Shown here in pieces: positions 17,053 to 25,714 of a stretch of DNA of 64,000 bases. The notes beneath the pieces are model-generated. The model was not told the DNA's origin and did not search any database. It saw only the letters and a program-made list of their open reading frames with translations. Source of the stretch: Vibrio ostreae (lineage in GTDB: Bacteria > Pseudomonadota > Gammaproteobacteria > Enterobacterales > Vibrionaceae). The stretch lies in NCBI RefSeq assembly GCF_019226825.1, contig NZ_CP076643.1, positions 62,001-126,000 on the forward strand, in the 5' to 3' direction. Every line of letters starts with the position of its first letter. Position 1 is the stretch's first letter. The position numbers and the translations under genes were made by a program.

Positions 17053-18479
17053 TTAGAAGCCGCCCAAGCAAAGATATTTAACGTTCAGGTATTCATCGAT
17101 GCCTTGTTTGGCGCCTTCGCGGCCAAAACCAGACTGTTTCACACCACCAAAGGGTGCGACTTCATTGGAGATGAGACCTTCATTGATACCGACCATGCCA
17201 TATTCCAGTTTCTCGGCGATACGGAAAGCGCGGTGAATGTTATTGGTGTAGAAGTAGCTCGCCAGGCCGTAGATGGTGTCATTGGCTTTTTCAACTAATT
17301 CTTCATCATGGCTAAAGCGAACAACCGGAGCCACTGGCCCAAACAGTTCAGTCTGAATGATGTCCATATCCTGGGTCACTTCGGTCAGCACGGTGGGTTC
17401 GACAAACAGGCCGCCGGCCGATTTACCGCCCAGTGCCACTTTGGCACCCTGCGCAATCGCTGTGTCGATGTAGCCGAGGACGCTGTTTTTGGCTTTGATA
17501 TCAATCAGCGGACCGATATTAACGCCGGCTTGCAGGCCATTACCCATTTTCAGTTCAGCCACGGCGGCGACAAACTTCTCAACGAAAGCATCGTAGACGC
17601 CATCCTGGACGTAGAAGCGGTTAGCACAGACACAGGTTTGGCCGGCATTACGGAATTTTGAGGCCATTGCGCCTTTGACCGCTTCGTCGATGTCGGCATC
17701 ATCAAACACGATGAAAGGCGCGTTGCCGCCCAGCTCCATTGAGGTGCGCTTGATGGTGTCAGCACATTGGGTGATCAGATGGCGGCCAACCTGAGTTGAG
17801 CCGGTGAACGACAGCTTTTTGATGTCGTCATGACTGCAGAAAATATCACCCACGGCGACGGAGGAGTGATTGTTGATCACAATCAGCAAATCTTGTGGCA
17901 GACCCGCCTGATACGCCAGTTCAGCGCTGGCGTATGCTGACAGCGGCGTCTGGTTGGCCGGTTTAACGATAAAACTGCAGCCAGCAGCCAGAGCCGGTGC
18001 GGCTTTGCGGGTAATCATCGCAATCGGGAAGTTCCACGGCGTGATTGCTGCCGCGACACCGACCGGTTGCTTGATGGTCATCAGACGTTTATTACCGGTC
18101 GGTGCTGGAATGGTGTCGCCGTAAGTGCGTTTGGCCTCTTCGGCAAACCACTGGATAAAAGAGGCACCGTACATCACTTCACCTTTGGCTTCTGCCAGCG
18201 GTTTACCCTGTTCCAGAGTCATGATACGCGCCAGATCGTCGGCGTTTTCGATCATCAGATCGTACCAGCGTTTCAGAACAGCAGAGCGCTCAGCGGCACT
18301 TTTTCCTGCCATTCGGCTTGCGCCTGTTTGGAGCGGTCGATCATGGTGTGAATCGTTTGTGTATCCATGGACGGAATGTACGCCAGGATCTCATCGGTAG
18401 CCGGGTTCAAAACCGCGATGGCATCATCGCTGGCCGGACAGGTCGCTTTCAATAGCGTCGTGTTAACAATTTGCTCCAT
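17053..18479 (-). pseudogene. gabD: Succinate-semialdehyde dehydrogenase, one-base frameshift near the N-terminus
   Basis: NAD(P)-dependent oxidation of succinate semialdehyde to succinate. The N-terminal ~65 codons (MEQIVNTTLLKATCPASDDA to QAEWQEK) are in one frame and the remaining 419 residues in the next. The break is at a run of five A (T5 at 18303-18307 on the plus strand); six would read WQEKSAAERSAVLKRWYD without interruption. The rest is intact: VAAAITPWNFP, FTGSTQVGRHL, the ELGGNAPFIVFDDAD glutamate, the catalytic cysteine in NAGQTCVCANR and EVAPFGGVKQSGFGREG. Length restored is ~475 aa, slightly under the usual 480-490. Likely a sequencing error. Confidence 0.88.
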
Positions 18480-18539
18480 GTTTGTGTCTCTTTTGTAGGC
18501 TGTTGATTGCATGTTAGACACAAACCTCTGTCGACCCTA

Positions 18540-18593
18540 AGTACCAGTTTGTTACAAACGTTGGTACCAGTTGGCACCAACCCGCTGGTACCA
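18540..18593. promoter_or_regulatory. Three GTACCA repeats: likely operator of the MocR regulator
   Basis: GTACCA occurs at 18541, 18564 and 18588 (23 and 24 bases apart, about two helical turns); the last two are full TGGTACCA palindromes, and a weaker GGCACCA lies between them. They sit in the 220-base gap between divergent gabD and dctP. MocR regulators such as Bacillus GabR bind direct repeats of ATACCA, so this is the expected kind of target. Confidence 0.7.
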
Positions 18594-18699
18594 TAACAAC
18601 TGCCCGACTGGCACTATCGCATTCCTGCCGTGTTCTTCATATTGAGTCCGGGAAACAAATCAATAACAAAAGTGTAACCATGCAGGAAGAGGAATTTCT

Positions 18700-19716
18700 A
18701 TGTTAAGCGTTAAAGGAACTAAACTGGCGAAAGCCTTTCTGACCGCGGCGCTCGGTGTCAGCACTCTGGTCTGTTCAACCGCGACCATGGCGGCTGATTA
18801 CAACTGGCGTTTTGCCAACTTATATGGTCGTGGCACTGCCTTTGGTGAAGTATATGAAGACCTGGCCAAGAACATCGAAACCATGTCTGACGGCCGCATT
18901 GCTGTGCAGGTGCTTTACTCCGGTGAGGGGGTGGGGACCAGTGGCATTCTGACCGCGGTGAAATCGGGCCTGATTACGATGGGCGCACCGTTCCAGCCGA
19001 TGCATGCGGGAGAATTTCCTGCTGGTGTGGTCGAAGTAGGTCTGCCGGGCGGTACGTCGGATGTTGCCGAACTGACCACCTTATTTCATGACAAAGGCTG
19101 GGGCAAGGTTCTAAAAGAAGCGTATGGTTCACAAGGCCTGGAATGGCTTGACCCTTACATTCAGCCACCGGTTTACATCATCACGAAAGAGCCCATCAAT
19201 TCTATCGCCGATTTCAAAGGTCTGAAGATTCGTGCGCCAGGCGCGTACGGTAAATTCCTGCGTAATTTAGGCGCTTCCCCAGTTTCTCTGGCCTGGAGTG
19301 AAATCTATACCTCACTGGCTACCGGTGTTATCGATGGTTCTATCGGTTCTAACATGATTGACCACCGTGACGGTAACCACGTCGAAGTGGCAAAGTACAT
19401 GTATCCGCTGCCTCTGGCCGGTGCGCAGGTGCTGCCGATCATCGTCAACAAGAAAGAGTGGAACAAACTGCCACAAGATCTGCAGGCGATTGTGAAAGCG
19501 GCGACCGCGGTTCACGCTCAGGAGCAGATGTCCAAATCAAAACTATGGGAATCTCAGGCCGTTGCAGACATGGAAGCCAAAGGCCTGCTATGGAGCCCGC
19601 AACCTTCAGAAGCTGACAAACAAGCCTGGAAAGAGGCGGGGCTGTCACTGGCGAAAGAGTACGCAAGTGAAGATAAGTACTCCAAACAGCTGGTTGATAT
19701 TCTGGAGCAACAATAA
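18700..19716 (+). CDS. dctP: TRAP transporter substrate-binding protein (DctP family)
   Basis: Periplasmic solute receptor of a tripartite ATP-independent transporter, driven by a Na+ or H+ gradient. An N-terminal signal peptide ends at about STATMAADY (mature from ~residue 31). The DctP signature is seen in FKGLKIRAPGAYGKFLRNLG, whose conserved arginine binds the substrate carboxylate, followed by SLAWSEIYTSLATGVIDGSIG. Length 338 aa is normal. It is first of dctP-dctQ-dctM, divergent from gabD; the shared repeats and pairing with gabDT suggest a GABA-like or omega-amino acid substrate, which is inference. Start has an AGGAAG-type site. Confidence 0.92.
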   Translation: MLSVKGTKLAKAFLTAALGVSTLVCSTATMAADYNWRFANLYGRGTAFGEVYEDLAKNIETMSDGRIAVQVLYSGEGVGTSGILTAVKSGLITMGAPFQPMHAGEFPAGVVEVGLPGGTSDVAELTTLFHDKGWGKVLKEAYGSQGLEWLDPYIQPPVYIITKEPINSIADFKGLKIRAPGAYGKFLRNLGASPVSLAWSEIYTSLATGVIDGSIGSNMIDHRDGNHVEVAKYMYPLPLAGAQVLPIIVNKKEWNKLPQDLQAIVKAATAVHAQEQMSKSKLWESQAVADMEAKGLLWSPQPSEADKQAWKEAGLSLAKEYASEDKYSKQLVDILEQQ

Positions 19717-19725
19717 GGCATAACG

Positions 19726-19755
19726 CAGGTGGACCCTCTGGGTTCACCTGTTTTT
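19726..19755 (+). terminator. Attenuator-like hairpin between dctP and dctQ
   Basis: CAGGTGGACCC-TCT-GGGTTCACCTG with five T residues after it, between dctP and the dctQ ribosome site. Partial termination here would yield more binding protein than membrane subunits, common for TRAP and ABC operons. Confidence 0.65.
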
Positions 19756-19770
19756 ACAGGGAGTTTATTT

Positions 19771-20388
19771 ATGCTTGAAGCCATTTTACTGAGGTATTGC
19801 CAATTCACGAAATACATCGTCAGTCTGATTGGACGCTCAGTGTCGTACTTGCTTCCCGTTCTGGCTGCGATTGTCTTCTATGAAGTGTTTGCCCGTTATG
19901 TGTTAAACCAACCGACCATCTGGGGATACGACACGTCACTGTTTTTATTCGGTTACATTGCAGCTCTTGGCGGCGCGTATGCACAGCAGCGCGAAGCACA
20001 CATCAACGTGGATATTGTCCACGCCAAAGTGTCAGAAAAGACCCGCCGGATTTTTGATGTCCTGACCGGCATCCTGGCGATTGGTTTCTTGGCGGTGATG
20101 GCCAAAACCTGCGGCAGCATGTTTTTTGAAGCTCTGGAGTTTAACTATAAAACTCAGAGCGAGTGGGCGCCTGCTATGCACCACTTCTGGCTGATGATTA
20201 CCGTTTCTGCCGTCATCTTTATCGCCGAATATTCCACTGAGCTGATCGCAAACCTGTTCTTTTTGATCAAAGGCCGCGAACTCAATGGCGATGTTCACAA
20301 ACACGTCCATCTGAGCGAACAGCCGTTTAAGGTCGACAACGACCAGTTGAATTGCGTTTTTGACAAGGAGAACACAAATGGGCATTGA
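19771..20388 (+). CDS. dctQ: TRAP transporter small membrane subunit (DctQ family)
   Basis: Four-helix small permease subunit that works with the DctM channel. Of the ~205 residues, helices are visible around 25-45 (YLLPVLAAIVFYEVFARYVL), 55-75, 95-115 and 135-155, with the family pattern ARYVLNQPTIWGYD and AQQREAHINVDI. Start at 19771 is preferred to the frame opening at 19729 because it has GGGAG at the correct distance. The last 11 bases overlap dctM. The C-terminal ~40 residues are hydrophilic. Confidence 0.88.
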   Translation: MLEAILLRYCQFTKYIVSLIGRSVSYLLPVLAAIVFYEVFARYVLNQPTIWGYDTSLFLFGYIAALGGAYAQQREAHINVDIVHAKVSEKTRRIFDVLTGILAIGFLAVMAKTCGSMFFEALEFNYKTQSEWAPAMHHFWLMITVSAVIFIAEYSTELIANLFFLIKGRELNGDVHKHVHLSEQPFKVDNDQLNCVFDKENTNGH

Positions 20389-21697
20389 GATGTTAACCCT
20401 GGTGTTACTGGGTTGTATTCTGACCGCGTTTGTCCTCGGTGCTCAGGTGGGCCTGGCACTGGGCGGAATTGCCATGGGGGTCGGTTACCTGACCTGGGGC
20501 GAGTCGATGTTCAACATCATTCCGACTACAGTGGAAAGCACCTTCTTTAATTTCATCCTGCTCGCTATCCCGCTCTATATCTACATGGGGCAAATCCTGA
20601 CCCGTTCCGGGATCGGTGATGCGATGTTTAATGCCAGCCAGCTGCTGATTGGCCGCCTGCGTGGTTCTCTGGCGATTAGCGTCATTGGAGTGTGTTCGAT
20701 GATTGGTGCCATGGTGGGCATTATCGGTGCCGGTATCATGACCTCAAGCTCGATCGCGCTCAAACCTATGTTGGAACGTGGTTACGATAAGAAGCTGGCG
20801 CTGGGGGTGATCATGGCCGGAGGCTCGCTGGGGATCCTGATTCCGCCGAGTATTCCGATGATCATGTTTGCTTCGGCGACGCAGAACTCGGTCGGCAAGA
20901 TGTTTCTTGGCGCTATGATTCCGGCGCTGATTACTATTGTTCTGTTGATCGCTTACGTGGTGATCAGCTGTAAGATGCGCCCAGAGCGTGCGCCGCTCGA
21001 CAGTGACAACGACATCGAGATCCCGAAAGGGTATGAGATGTTTAAGACCATTCGCGATGGGGCCTCTTCTTTTGCGCTGATCGTCATTGTGCTGGGCAGT
21101 ATTATTGCCGGGATCGCGACGCCAACCGAATCCGGTGCGCTGGGGGTAGTCGGGGCGATTCTGCTGTCGATTCTGTTTAAACGCTTTAAGCCTGAGTTGT
21201 TGATACGCTCAGGTATGCAGACCGCTATGCTGGTTAGTGTGGCCATGTGGATCATTCTCGGCGCGTCGGTATTCAGTAATTTCCATTTGCTGATGGGGAT
21301 TCAGGGTATGGTATCAGGCTTTACCCGCGACCTCGACCTGCCGCCGATTGTGATTATCATGATGTTCCAGGTGATCATGCTGTTGCTGGGTTTCATCATT
21401 GATGAGTTCATCATCGTACTGATGTGTGCGCCGATTTTCACGCCGGTTGCCGTATCGCTCGGTTATGACCCGATTTGGTTCGGGGTGCTGATGATTCTTA
21501 ACATCGTGATTGCGGTGCAGACACCACCTTATGGTTTTGCCTTGTTCTACCTGAAAGGTATCGCGCCGAAAGGGGTGACGATGATGGATCTGTACAAGTC
21601 GGTGACACCATTCATTCTGGTTCAGTTCACCGTGCTGGTCATCTGTATGCTGTTCCCGGAACTGGTCACCTGGTTGCCTAACAAGGTGATGAATTAG
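20378..21697 (+). CDS. dctM: TRAP transporter large membrane subunit (DctM family)
   Basis: Transport channel of the TRAP system, ~12 membrane helices, 439 residues from ATG at 20378 (MGIEMLTLVLLG). Characteristic segments include ALGGIAMGVGYLTWG, GAGIMTSSSIALKPMLERGY, MAGGSLGILIPPSIPMIMFA and the C-terminal VQTPPYGFALFYLKGIAP. Its start lies inside the dctQ end with AAGGAG upstream, so the two are translationally coupled. A stem-loop follows at 21733. It acts in the inner membrane with DctQ, taking substrate from DctP. Confidence 0.93.
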   Translation: MGIEMLTLVLLGCILTAFVLGAQVGLALGGIAMGVGYLTWGESMFNIIPTTVESTFFNFILLAIPLYIYMGQILTRSGIGDAMFNASQLLIGRLRGSLAISVIGVCSMIGAMVGIIGAGIMTSSSIALKPMLERGYDKKLALGVIMAGGSLGILIPPSIPMIMFASATQNSVGKMFLGAMIPALITIVLLIAYVVISCKMRPERAPLDSDNDIEIPKGYEMFKTIRDGASSFALIVIVLGSIIAGIATPTESGALGVVGAILLSILFKRFKPELLIRSGMQTAMLVSVAMWIILGASVFSNFHLLMGIQGMVSGFTRDLDLPPIVIIMMFQVIMLLLGFIIDEFIIVLMCAPIFTPVAVSLGYDPIWFGVLMILNIVIAVQTPPYGFALFYLKGIAPKGVTMMDLYKSVTPFILVQFTVLVICMLFPELVTWLPNKVMN

Positions 21698-21732
21698 CGG
21701 GGTTGAAATGTGATCAACTGAAGTATATTCTG

Positions 21733-21780
21733 CAACTCTCCTGGCGCTGATTCAGTAAAGGGAGAGTTGGATCTCATTTT
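21733..21780 (+). terminator. Probable terminator of the TRAP operon
   Basis: CAACTCTCC (21733-21741) pairs with GGAGAGTTG (21761-21769); ATCTCATTTTT follows. The loop is 19 bases, so it is not ideal. Confidence 0.55.
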
Positions 21781-21931
21781 TCCAAGTCATTAAAAAAATT
21801 GGTATTTTTGCTCTAAAAACCCGCGTTTTTGTGTCATTCTGGCCTTATTCTGTTCCTGCCTGCTTCTCGTTCCCATAAATTCTGTCTGGAATTTGTGATT
21901 TGATAACTTTATAATCTGCGCCCAATCGATT

Positions 21932-21947
21932 ACGCAACCGTTTACTC
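21932..21947 (+). promoter_or_regulatory. PurR box upstream of the purine permease
   Basis: ACGCAACCGTTTACTC matches the PurR operator consensus ANGCAANCGNTTNCNT at all but the last fixed position. It lies 24 bases before the permease start and downstream of a perfect TATAAT (21910-21915), so PurR would block transcription when purines are plentiful. Confidence 0.75.
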
Positions 21948-21971
21948 TTTTACCTTTATTAGGAATCGAAC

Positions 21972-23264
21972 ATGCTGGAAAGGCTATTCAAACTCAGTGA
22001 ATATGGCACTAACGTGCGCACTGAAGTCATTGCCGGGATCACCACCTTCCTGACCATGGCTTACATTATTTTTGTTAACCCTGCGATTCTTTCCGACGCC
22101 GGAATGGATCACGGCGCCGTGTTTGTCGCGACCTGTCTGGCAGCGGCGGTCGGCTGTTTCATCATGGGCTTCGTGGCTAACTACCCCATCGCACAGGCGC
22201 CGGGTATGGGTCTGAACGCATTCTTCACTTACTCAGTTGTACTGGGTATGGGTTACACCTGGCAGGTTGCGCTGGCAGCAGTATTCTGCTCGGGCGTGCT
22301 GTTTATCATTCTGAGTCTGTTCAAGATTCGTGAGTGGATCATCAACTCGATTCCATTGTCGCTGCGCACCGGTATCTCGGCGGGTATCGGCCTGTTTCTG
22401 GCGTTCATCGCGCTGAAGAATGCGGGTATCGTGGTTGATAACCCGGCAACTCTGGTTTCACTGGGTGGCATCACTTCTCTGCCTGCAGTGCTGGGTTCTC
22501 TGGGCTTCTTCCTGACCATCGCGCTGGTCCACCGCAACGTGAAAGGTGCTGTTATGATCGCAATCCTGGCGATTACTGCACTGGGTCTGCTGTTTGGTGA
22601 TGTACAGTGGGGCGGCATTGTGTCTGCGCCACCAAGTATTGCGCCGACATTCCTGCAACTGGATTTCTCTTCTGTATTTGAAGTCGGCATGATTTCGGTT
22701 GTGTTTGCCTTCTTGTTCGTCGATCTGTTTGACACTGCCGGTACGCTGGTGGGTGTGGCAAGTAAAGCGAACCTGATTGGCGAAGACGGCAAAATTCCAC
22801 GTCTTAACCGCGCACTGCTGGCGGACTCTACCGCAACTTCAGTGGGCGCTCTGCTGGGTACCTCAAACACTACCTCTTACGTTGAGAGTGTATCAGGTGT
22901 CGCAGCAGGCGGTCGTACCGGTCTGACTGCGGTTGTGGTTGGCATTCTGTTTGTGCTTGCACTATTCTTCTCGCCATTAGCGGGTATGATTCCGGCTTAC
23001 GCAACGTCAGGTGCGCTGTTTTATGTGGCGATTCTGATGTTGTCTGGTCTGGTTAGCATCGACTGGCGTGACCTGACCGAAGCGGCGCCAACCGTCGTGA
23101 CCTGTCTGCTGATGCCACTGACTTTCTCGATTGCAGAAGGTATCTCAATGGGCTTTATCGCTTACGCAGTGATCAAGCTTCTGAGTGGCAAAGGTCGCAG
23201 CGTATCACTCAGTGTCTGGGTGATGGCAATTATCTTCGCGGCTAAATACATTGTGGCTGCGTAA
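21972..23264 (+). CDS. NCS2/AzgA-type purine permease (guanine/hypoxanthine uptake)
   Basis: Inner-membrane purine importer. The 430-residue protein has 12-14 predicted helices and AzgA-subfamily signatures: TEVIAGITTFLTMAYIIFVN, PGMGLNAFFTY (substrate site), FLFVDLFDTAGTLVGVA and LLGTSNTTSYVESVSGVAAG. Upstream is a TATAAT element and a PurR box. The gene next to it, gpt, salvages guanine and xanthine to nucleotides, so the pair forms a salvage route. Start at 21972 has an AGGAATC site. Substrate (guanine, hypoxanthine or adenine) is not certain. Confidence 0.9.
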   Translation: MLERLFKLSEYGTNVRTEVIAGITTFLTMAYIIFVNPAILSDAGMDHGAVFVATCLAAAVGCFIMGFVANYPIAQAPGMGLNAFFTYSVVLGMGYTWQVALAAVFCSGVLFIILSLFKIREWIINSIPLSLRTGISAGIGLFLAFIALKNAGIVVDNPATLVSLGGITSLPAVLGSLGFFLTIALVHRNVKGAVMIAILAITALGLLFGDVQWGGIVSAPPSIAPTFLQLDFSSVFEVGMISVVFAFLFVDLFDTAGTLVGVASKANLIGEDGKIPRLNRALLADSTATSVGALLGTSNTTSYVESVSGVAAGGRTGLTAVVVGILFVLALFFSPLAGMIPAYATSGALFYVAILMLSGLVSIDWRDLTEAAPTVVTCLLMPLTFSIAEGISMGFIAYAVIKLLSGKGRSVSLSVWVMAIIFAAKYIVAA

Positions 23265-23303
23265 GCGCAGTCCACTACATTTTTTAAAGTTAGGTTTATC
23301 ACA

Positions 23304-23768
23304 ATGAGCAAAAAATTCGTTATCACTTGGGACAATATGCAGAAGTACTGCCGTGAACTGGCACAACTTCAAATGCCTGCAGAACAATGGAAAGGTATCC
23401 TGGGTGTGAGCCGAGGTGGCCTGGTACCAGCAGCAATTCTGGCCCGCGAACTGGGTATTCGTTATGTAGATACCGTATGTATCTCCAGCTACGACCACGA
23501 TCACCAGCGTGACATGAATGTTCTGAAAGCTCCTGAGCACGATGGCGAAGGTTTTATTGTTGTTGATGATCTGGTCGACAGCGGTGATACCGCACGTAAA
23601 ATCCGTGAAATGTATCCAAAAGCGAAATTTGTTACTGTATGTGCTAAACCAGCGGGTAAAGACCTGGTTGACGAGTACATCGTCGATATTGAGCAGGATA
23701 CCTGGATTGAACAGCCATGGGATATGGCGCTGTCTTTTGTTGAGCCGGTTAACCGCAAACAAAAATAA
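23304..23768 (+). CDS. gpt: Xanthine-guanine phosphoribosyltransferase
   Basis: Purine salvage enzyme joining guanine, xanthine or hypoxanthine to PRPP. The 154 residues begin [20 protein letters not shown], with the loop [20 protein letters not shown] and the PRPP-binding motif [20 protein letters not shown]. The base-binding tail [14 protein letters not shown] is intact. Length matches E. coli Gpt. It is downstream of the purine permease by 40 bases and is followed by a terminator, so both probably share the PurR-controlled promoter. Confidence 0.97.
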   Translation: MSKKFVITWDNMQKYCRELAQLQMPAEQWKGILGVSRGGLVPAAILARELGIRYVDTVCISSYDHDHQRDMNVLKAPEHDGEGFIVVDDLVDSGDTARKIREMYPKAKFVTVCAKPAGKDLVDEYIVDIEQDTWIEQPWDMALSFVEPVNRKQK

Positions 23769-23794
23769 GCCGACGATCGCAACTTTATTTGATG

Positions 23795-23822
23795 ATGGCC
23801 CTGTATAGGGCCATTTTTTTTA
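23795..23822 (+). terminator. Rho-independent terminator after gpt
   Basis: ATGGCCCT-GTAT-AGGGCCAT followed by a long T run. Confidence 0.88.
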
Positions 23823-23858
23823 TTACTATTAGGCCATTGCCCTCAACAGAGACGCGTT

Positions 23859-25106
23859 ATGTCCGAAGAAGTCAGTAAAAACCTTTCTGAGACGTTATTC
23901 CAAAAGTACAAGCAAGCTCAAGAGACATCATCTCTCACTCAATACATGCCGAGCAGCCATAAGTTCCTGGCCGATAAAATGGCAGAGGAGGGGCATGCCT
24001 GGTATCGCAACCTGCGTCGCTTACAGTGGGCGTGGCAGGGCATTGATCCGATTGAGCAGGAAGAGGTGCTGGCCCGGATCGCTTCGTCTACACATTCGCG
24101 CACTGAAGAGCAGTGGCTGGATACGGTAATGGGCTATCACAGTGGTAACTGGGCATTTGAGTGGACTAAGCTCGGTATGCGTCACCAGTTACGTGCCCAG
24201 CAGCAGCAGGGCGAACAAGCCGCGGATGAAATGTTTTCCGCCTCGCTCTGTTTCAGTATTGCCGGCTACCCGCACCTGAAAAATGACAATCTGGCAACTC
24301 AGGCCCAGGTGCTGGCCAATACGGCTTATGCGCAAGCGGCGACTCACACCAAGTACGTGATTAAACGTCTCGAGTTTCCGTTTAAAAATAAAAAAATCAT
24401 TGGTCATCTGCATTTATCGAAAACGGATAAACCACAGCCGGTGGTGATTGTCAGCGCCGGACTCGACAGTCTGCAAACCGATATGTGGCGCCTGTTTCGC
24501 GATTTTCTCGCTAAGCGCAATATCGCGATGCTGACTTTAGATATGCCGTCTGTCGGTCAGAGCTCACACTGGACCCTGACCGAAGATTCTTGCTGTTTAC
24601 ATCAGGAAGTCCTGAGTCAGCTGCATACCCTGCCGTGGGTGGATCACTTCCGGGTCGGGCTGATTGGTTTTCGGTTTGGCGGCAATGCCATGGTGCGTTT
24701 ATCGTTTCTTGAGCCTGAGCGCATCAAAGCGTGTGTTACACTCGGCGCGCCAATTCATGACGTGCTGGTTTCACCGCCGAAAATGAAAAAGATGCCGAAA
24801 ATGTATATCGATGTGCTGGCATCACGTCTGGGCAAAAATGCGGTCGATATTGACAGTCTGGCGGGGCAGATGATGGCCTGGTCTCTCAAAGTTCAGGGCT
24901 TTTTGTCCAGCCGGCGCACCAAGGTGCCCATTCTGGCCATGGGGCTGGAGGGCGATCCTGTGTCACCGTATAGTGATAATCAACTGGTTGCGCTCTTTAG
25001 CCAAGGTGGCAAGGCTAAGCAAATAAAAAGTAAGACAATCAGTCAGGGTTATGAGCAATCCCTCGATTTGGCGATAAATTGGCTAGAAGATGAACTCTGT
25101 AGGTGA
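23859..25106 (+). CDS. frsA: FrsA, alpha/beta-hydrolase esterase (fermentation/respiration switch protein)
   Basis: Cytosolic 415-residue alpha/beta-hydrolase of the FrsA (YafA) family, first known as a partner of the PTS protein IIA-Glc in E. coli; Vibrio members have been studied as cofactor-independent hydrolases. Family segments: WYRNLRRLQWAWQGIDPIEQ near the N-terminus, PVVIVSAGLDSLQTDMWRLF for the oxyanion region, and a nucleophile region VGLIGFRFGGNAMVRLSFLE that reads GFRFG where serine would be classic. The neighbour crl is the usual one in Vibrio. Start at 23859 matches MSEEVSKNLSETLF. Confidence 0.93.
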   Translation: MSEEVSKNLSETLFQKYKQAQETSSLTQYMPSSHKFLADKMAEEGHAWYRNLRRLQWAWQGIDPIEQEEVLARIASSTHSRTEEQWLDTVMGYHSGNWAFEWTKLGMRHQLRAQQQQGEQAADEMFSASLCFSIAGYPHLKNDNLATQAQVLANTAYAQAATHTKYVIKRLEFPFKNKKIIGHLHLSKTDKPQPVVIVSAGLDSLQTDMWRLFRDFLAKRNIAMLTLDMPSVGQSSHWTLTEDSCCLHQEVLSQLHTLPWVDHFRVGLIGFRFGGNAMVRLSFLEPERIKACVTLGAPIHDVLVSPPKMKKMPKMYIDVLASRLGKNAVDIDSLAGQMMAWSLKVQGFLSSRRTKVPILAMGLEGDPVSPYSDNQLVALFSQGGKAKQIKSKTISQGYEQSLDLAINWLEDELCR

Positions 25107-25204
25107 CTTTTTGCACAAATTGGTTAAGAGTGATGAATGTGTATTATTAACTTCATGATTAATAATAATAATTGTCATTCTTAACATGGAAGCAAGGAGT
25201 CAAT

Positions 25205-25594
25205 ATGTCTGAGATGGCGCGAAATCCTACTCATTATCGTTTGTTGGCAGCCCTGAAGGCAATTGGTCCGTATTTGCGCGAAGGACAGTGCAAAGAAGGC
25301 TTTTATCTGTTTGATTGTCTCGCGGTGTGTGTCAACGACAAGAAGTCACCTGAAAAACGTGAATTCTGGGGCTGGTGGATGGAGTTAAATGCCAGCGGCG
25401 ACGGTTTTGAGGCCAATTATCATATCGGGCGTTACAATCTGGCCGGTGAGTGGGACAGCGATGCTCCGCCTGCCAAAGCGCTGCCGGAAGTCAGTCGTAT
25501 TCAGGAAGAGTTTCATCAAAAACTGGAAGATACTCTGCAGCAGCGTTTCGCTCTCACTTTAACCCTGGACGCAAAATCAGCCGAATTTGTCTGA
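25205..25594 (+). CDS. crl: Sigma factor-binding protein Crl
   Basis: Small protein that binds sigma-S and helps it associate with RNA polymerase, boosting stationary-phase and stress genes. The 129 residues include the family motifs THYRLLAALKAIGPYLREGQ, FYLFDCLAVCVN, EFWGWWMELN and YHIGRYNLAGEWD. Start at 25205 (MSEMARNPTH) has AAGGAG at the right distance; the frame open from 25172 lacks such a site. It follows frsA and ends at a terminator. Confidence 0.95.
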   Translation: MSEMARNPTHYRLLAALKAIGPYLREGQCKEGFYLFDCLAVCVNDKKSPEKREFWGWWMELNASGDGFEANYHIGRYNLAGEWDSDAPPAKALPEVSRIQEEFHQKLEDTLQQRFALTLTLDAKSAEFV

Positions 25595-25622
25595 TTCACC
25601 CTTAGTCTTGGAAAACTGAATC

Positions 25623-25647
25623 AAAAAGGTGCTTTTAGCACCTTTTT
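25623..25647 (+). terminator. Rho-independent terminator after crl
   Basis: AAAAAGGTGC-TTTTA-GCACCTTTTT, perfect stem with flanking A and T runs. Confidence 0.9.
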
Positions 25648-25714
25648 CTGCTTGTGCATTGGTCAGTTGATTGCTAAAACATCCTCTCTTAAATGTTTCC
25701 ACCAAGAAGAAATC

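Noticed and set aside
25155..25185. AT-rich AATAATAATTGTCATT before crl, resembling a Fur box
   Set aside because: Too few matches to the 19-bp Fur consensus, and crl or frsA have no iron link.
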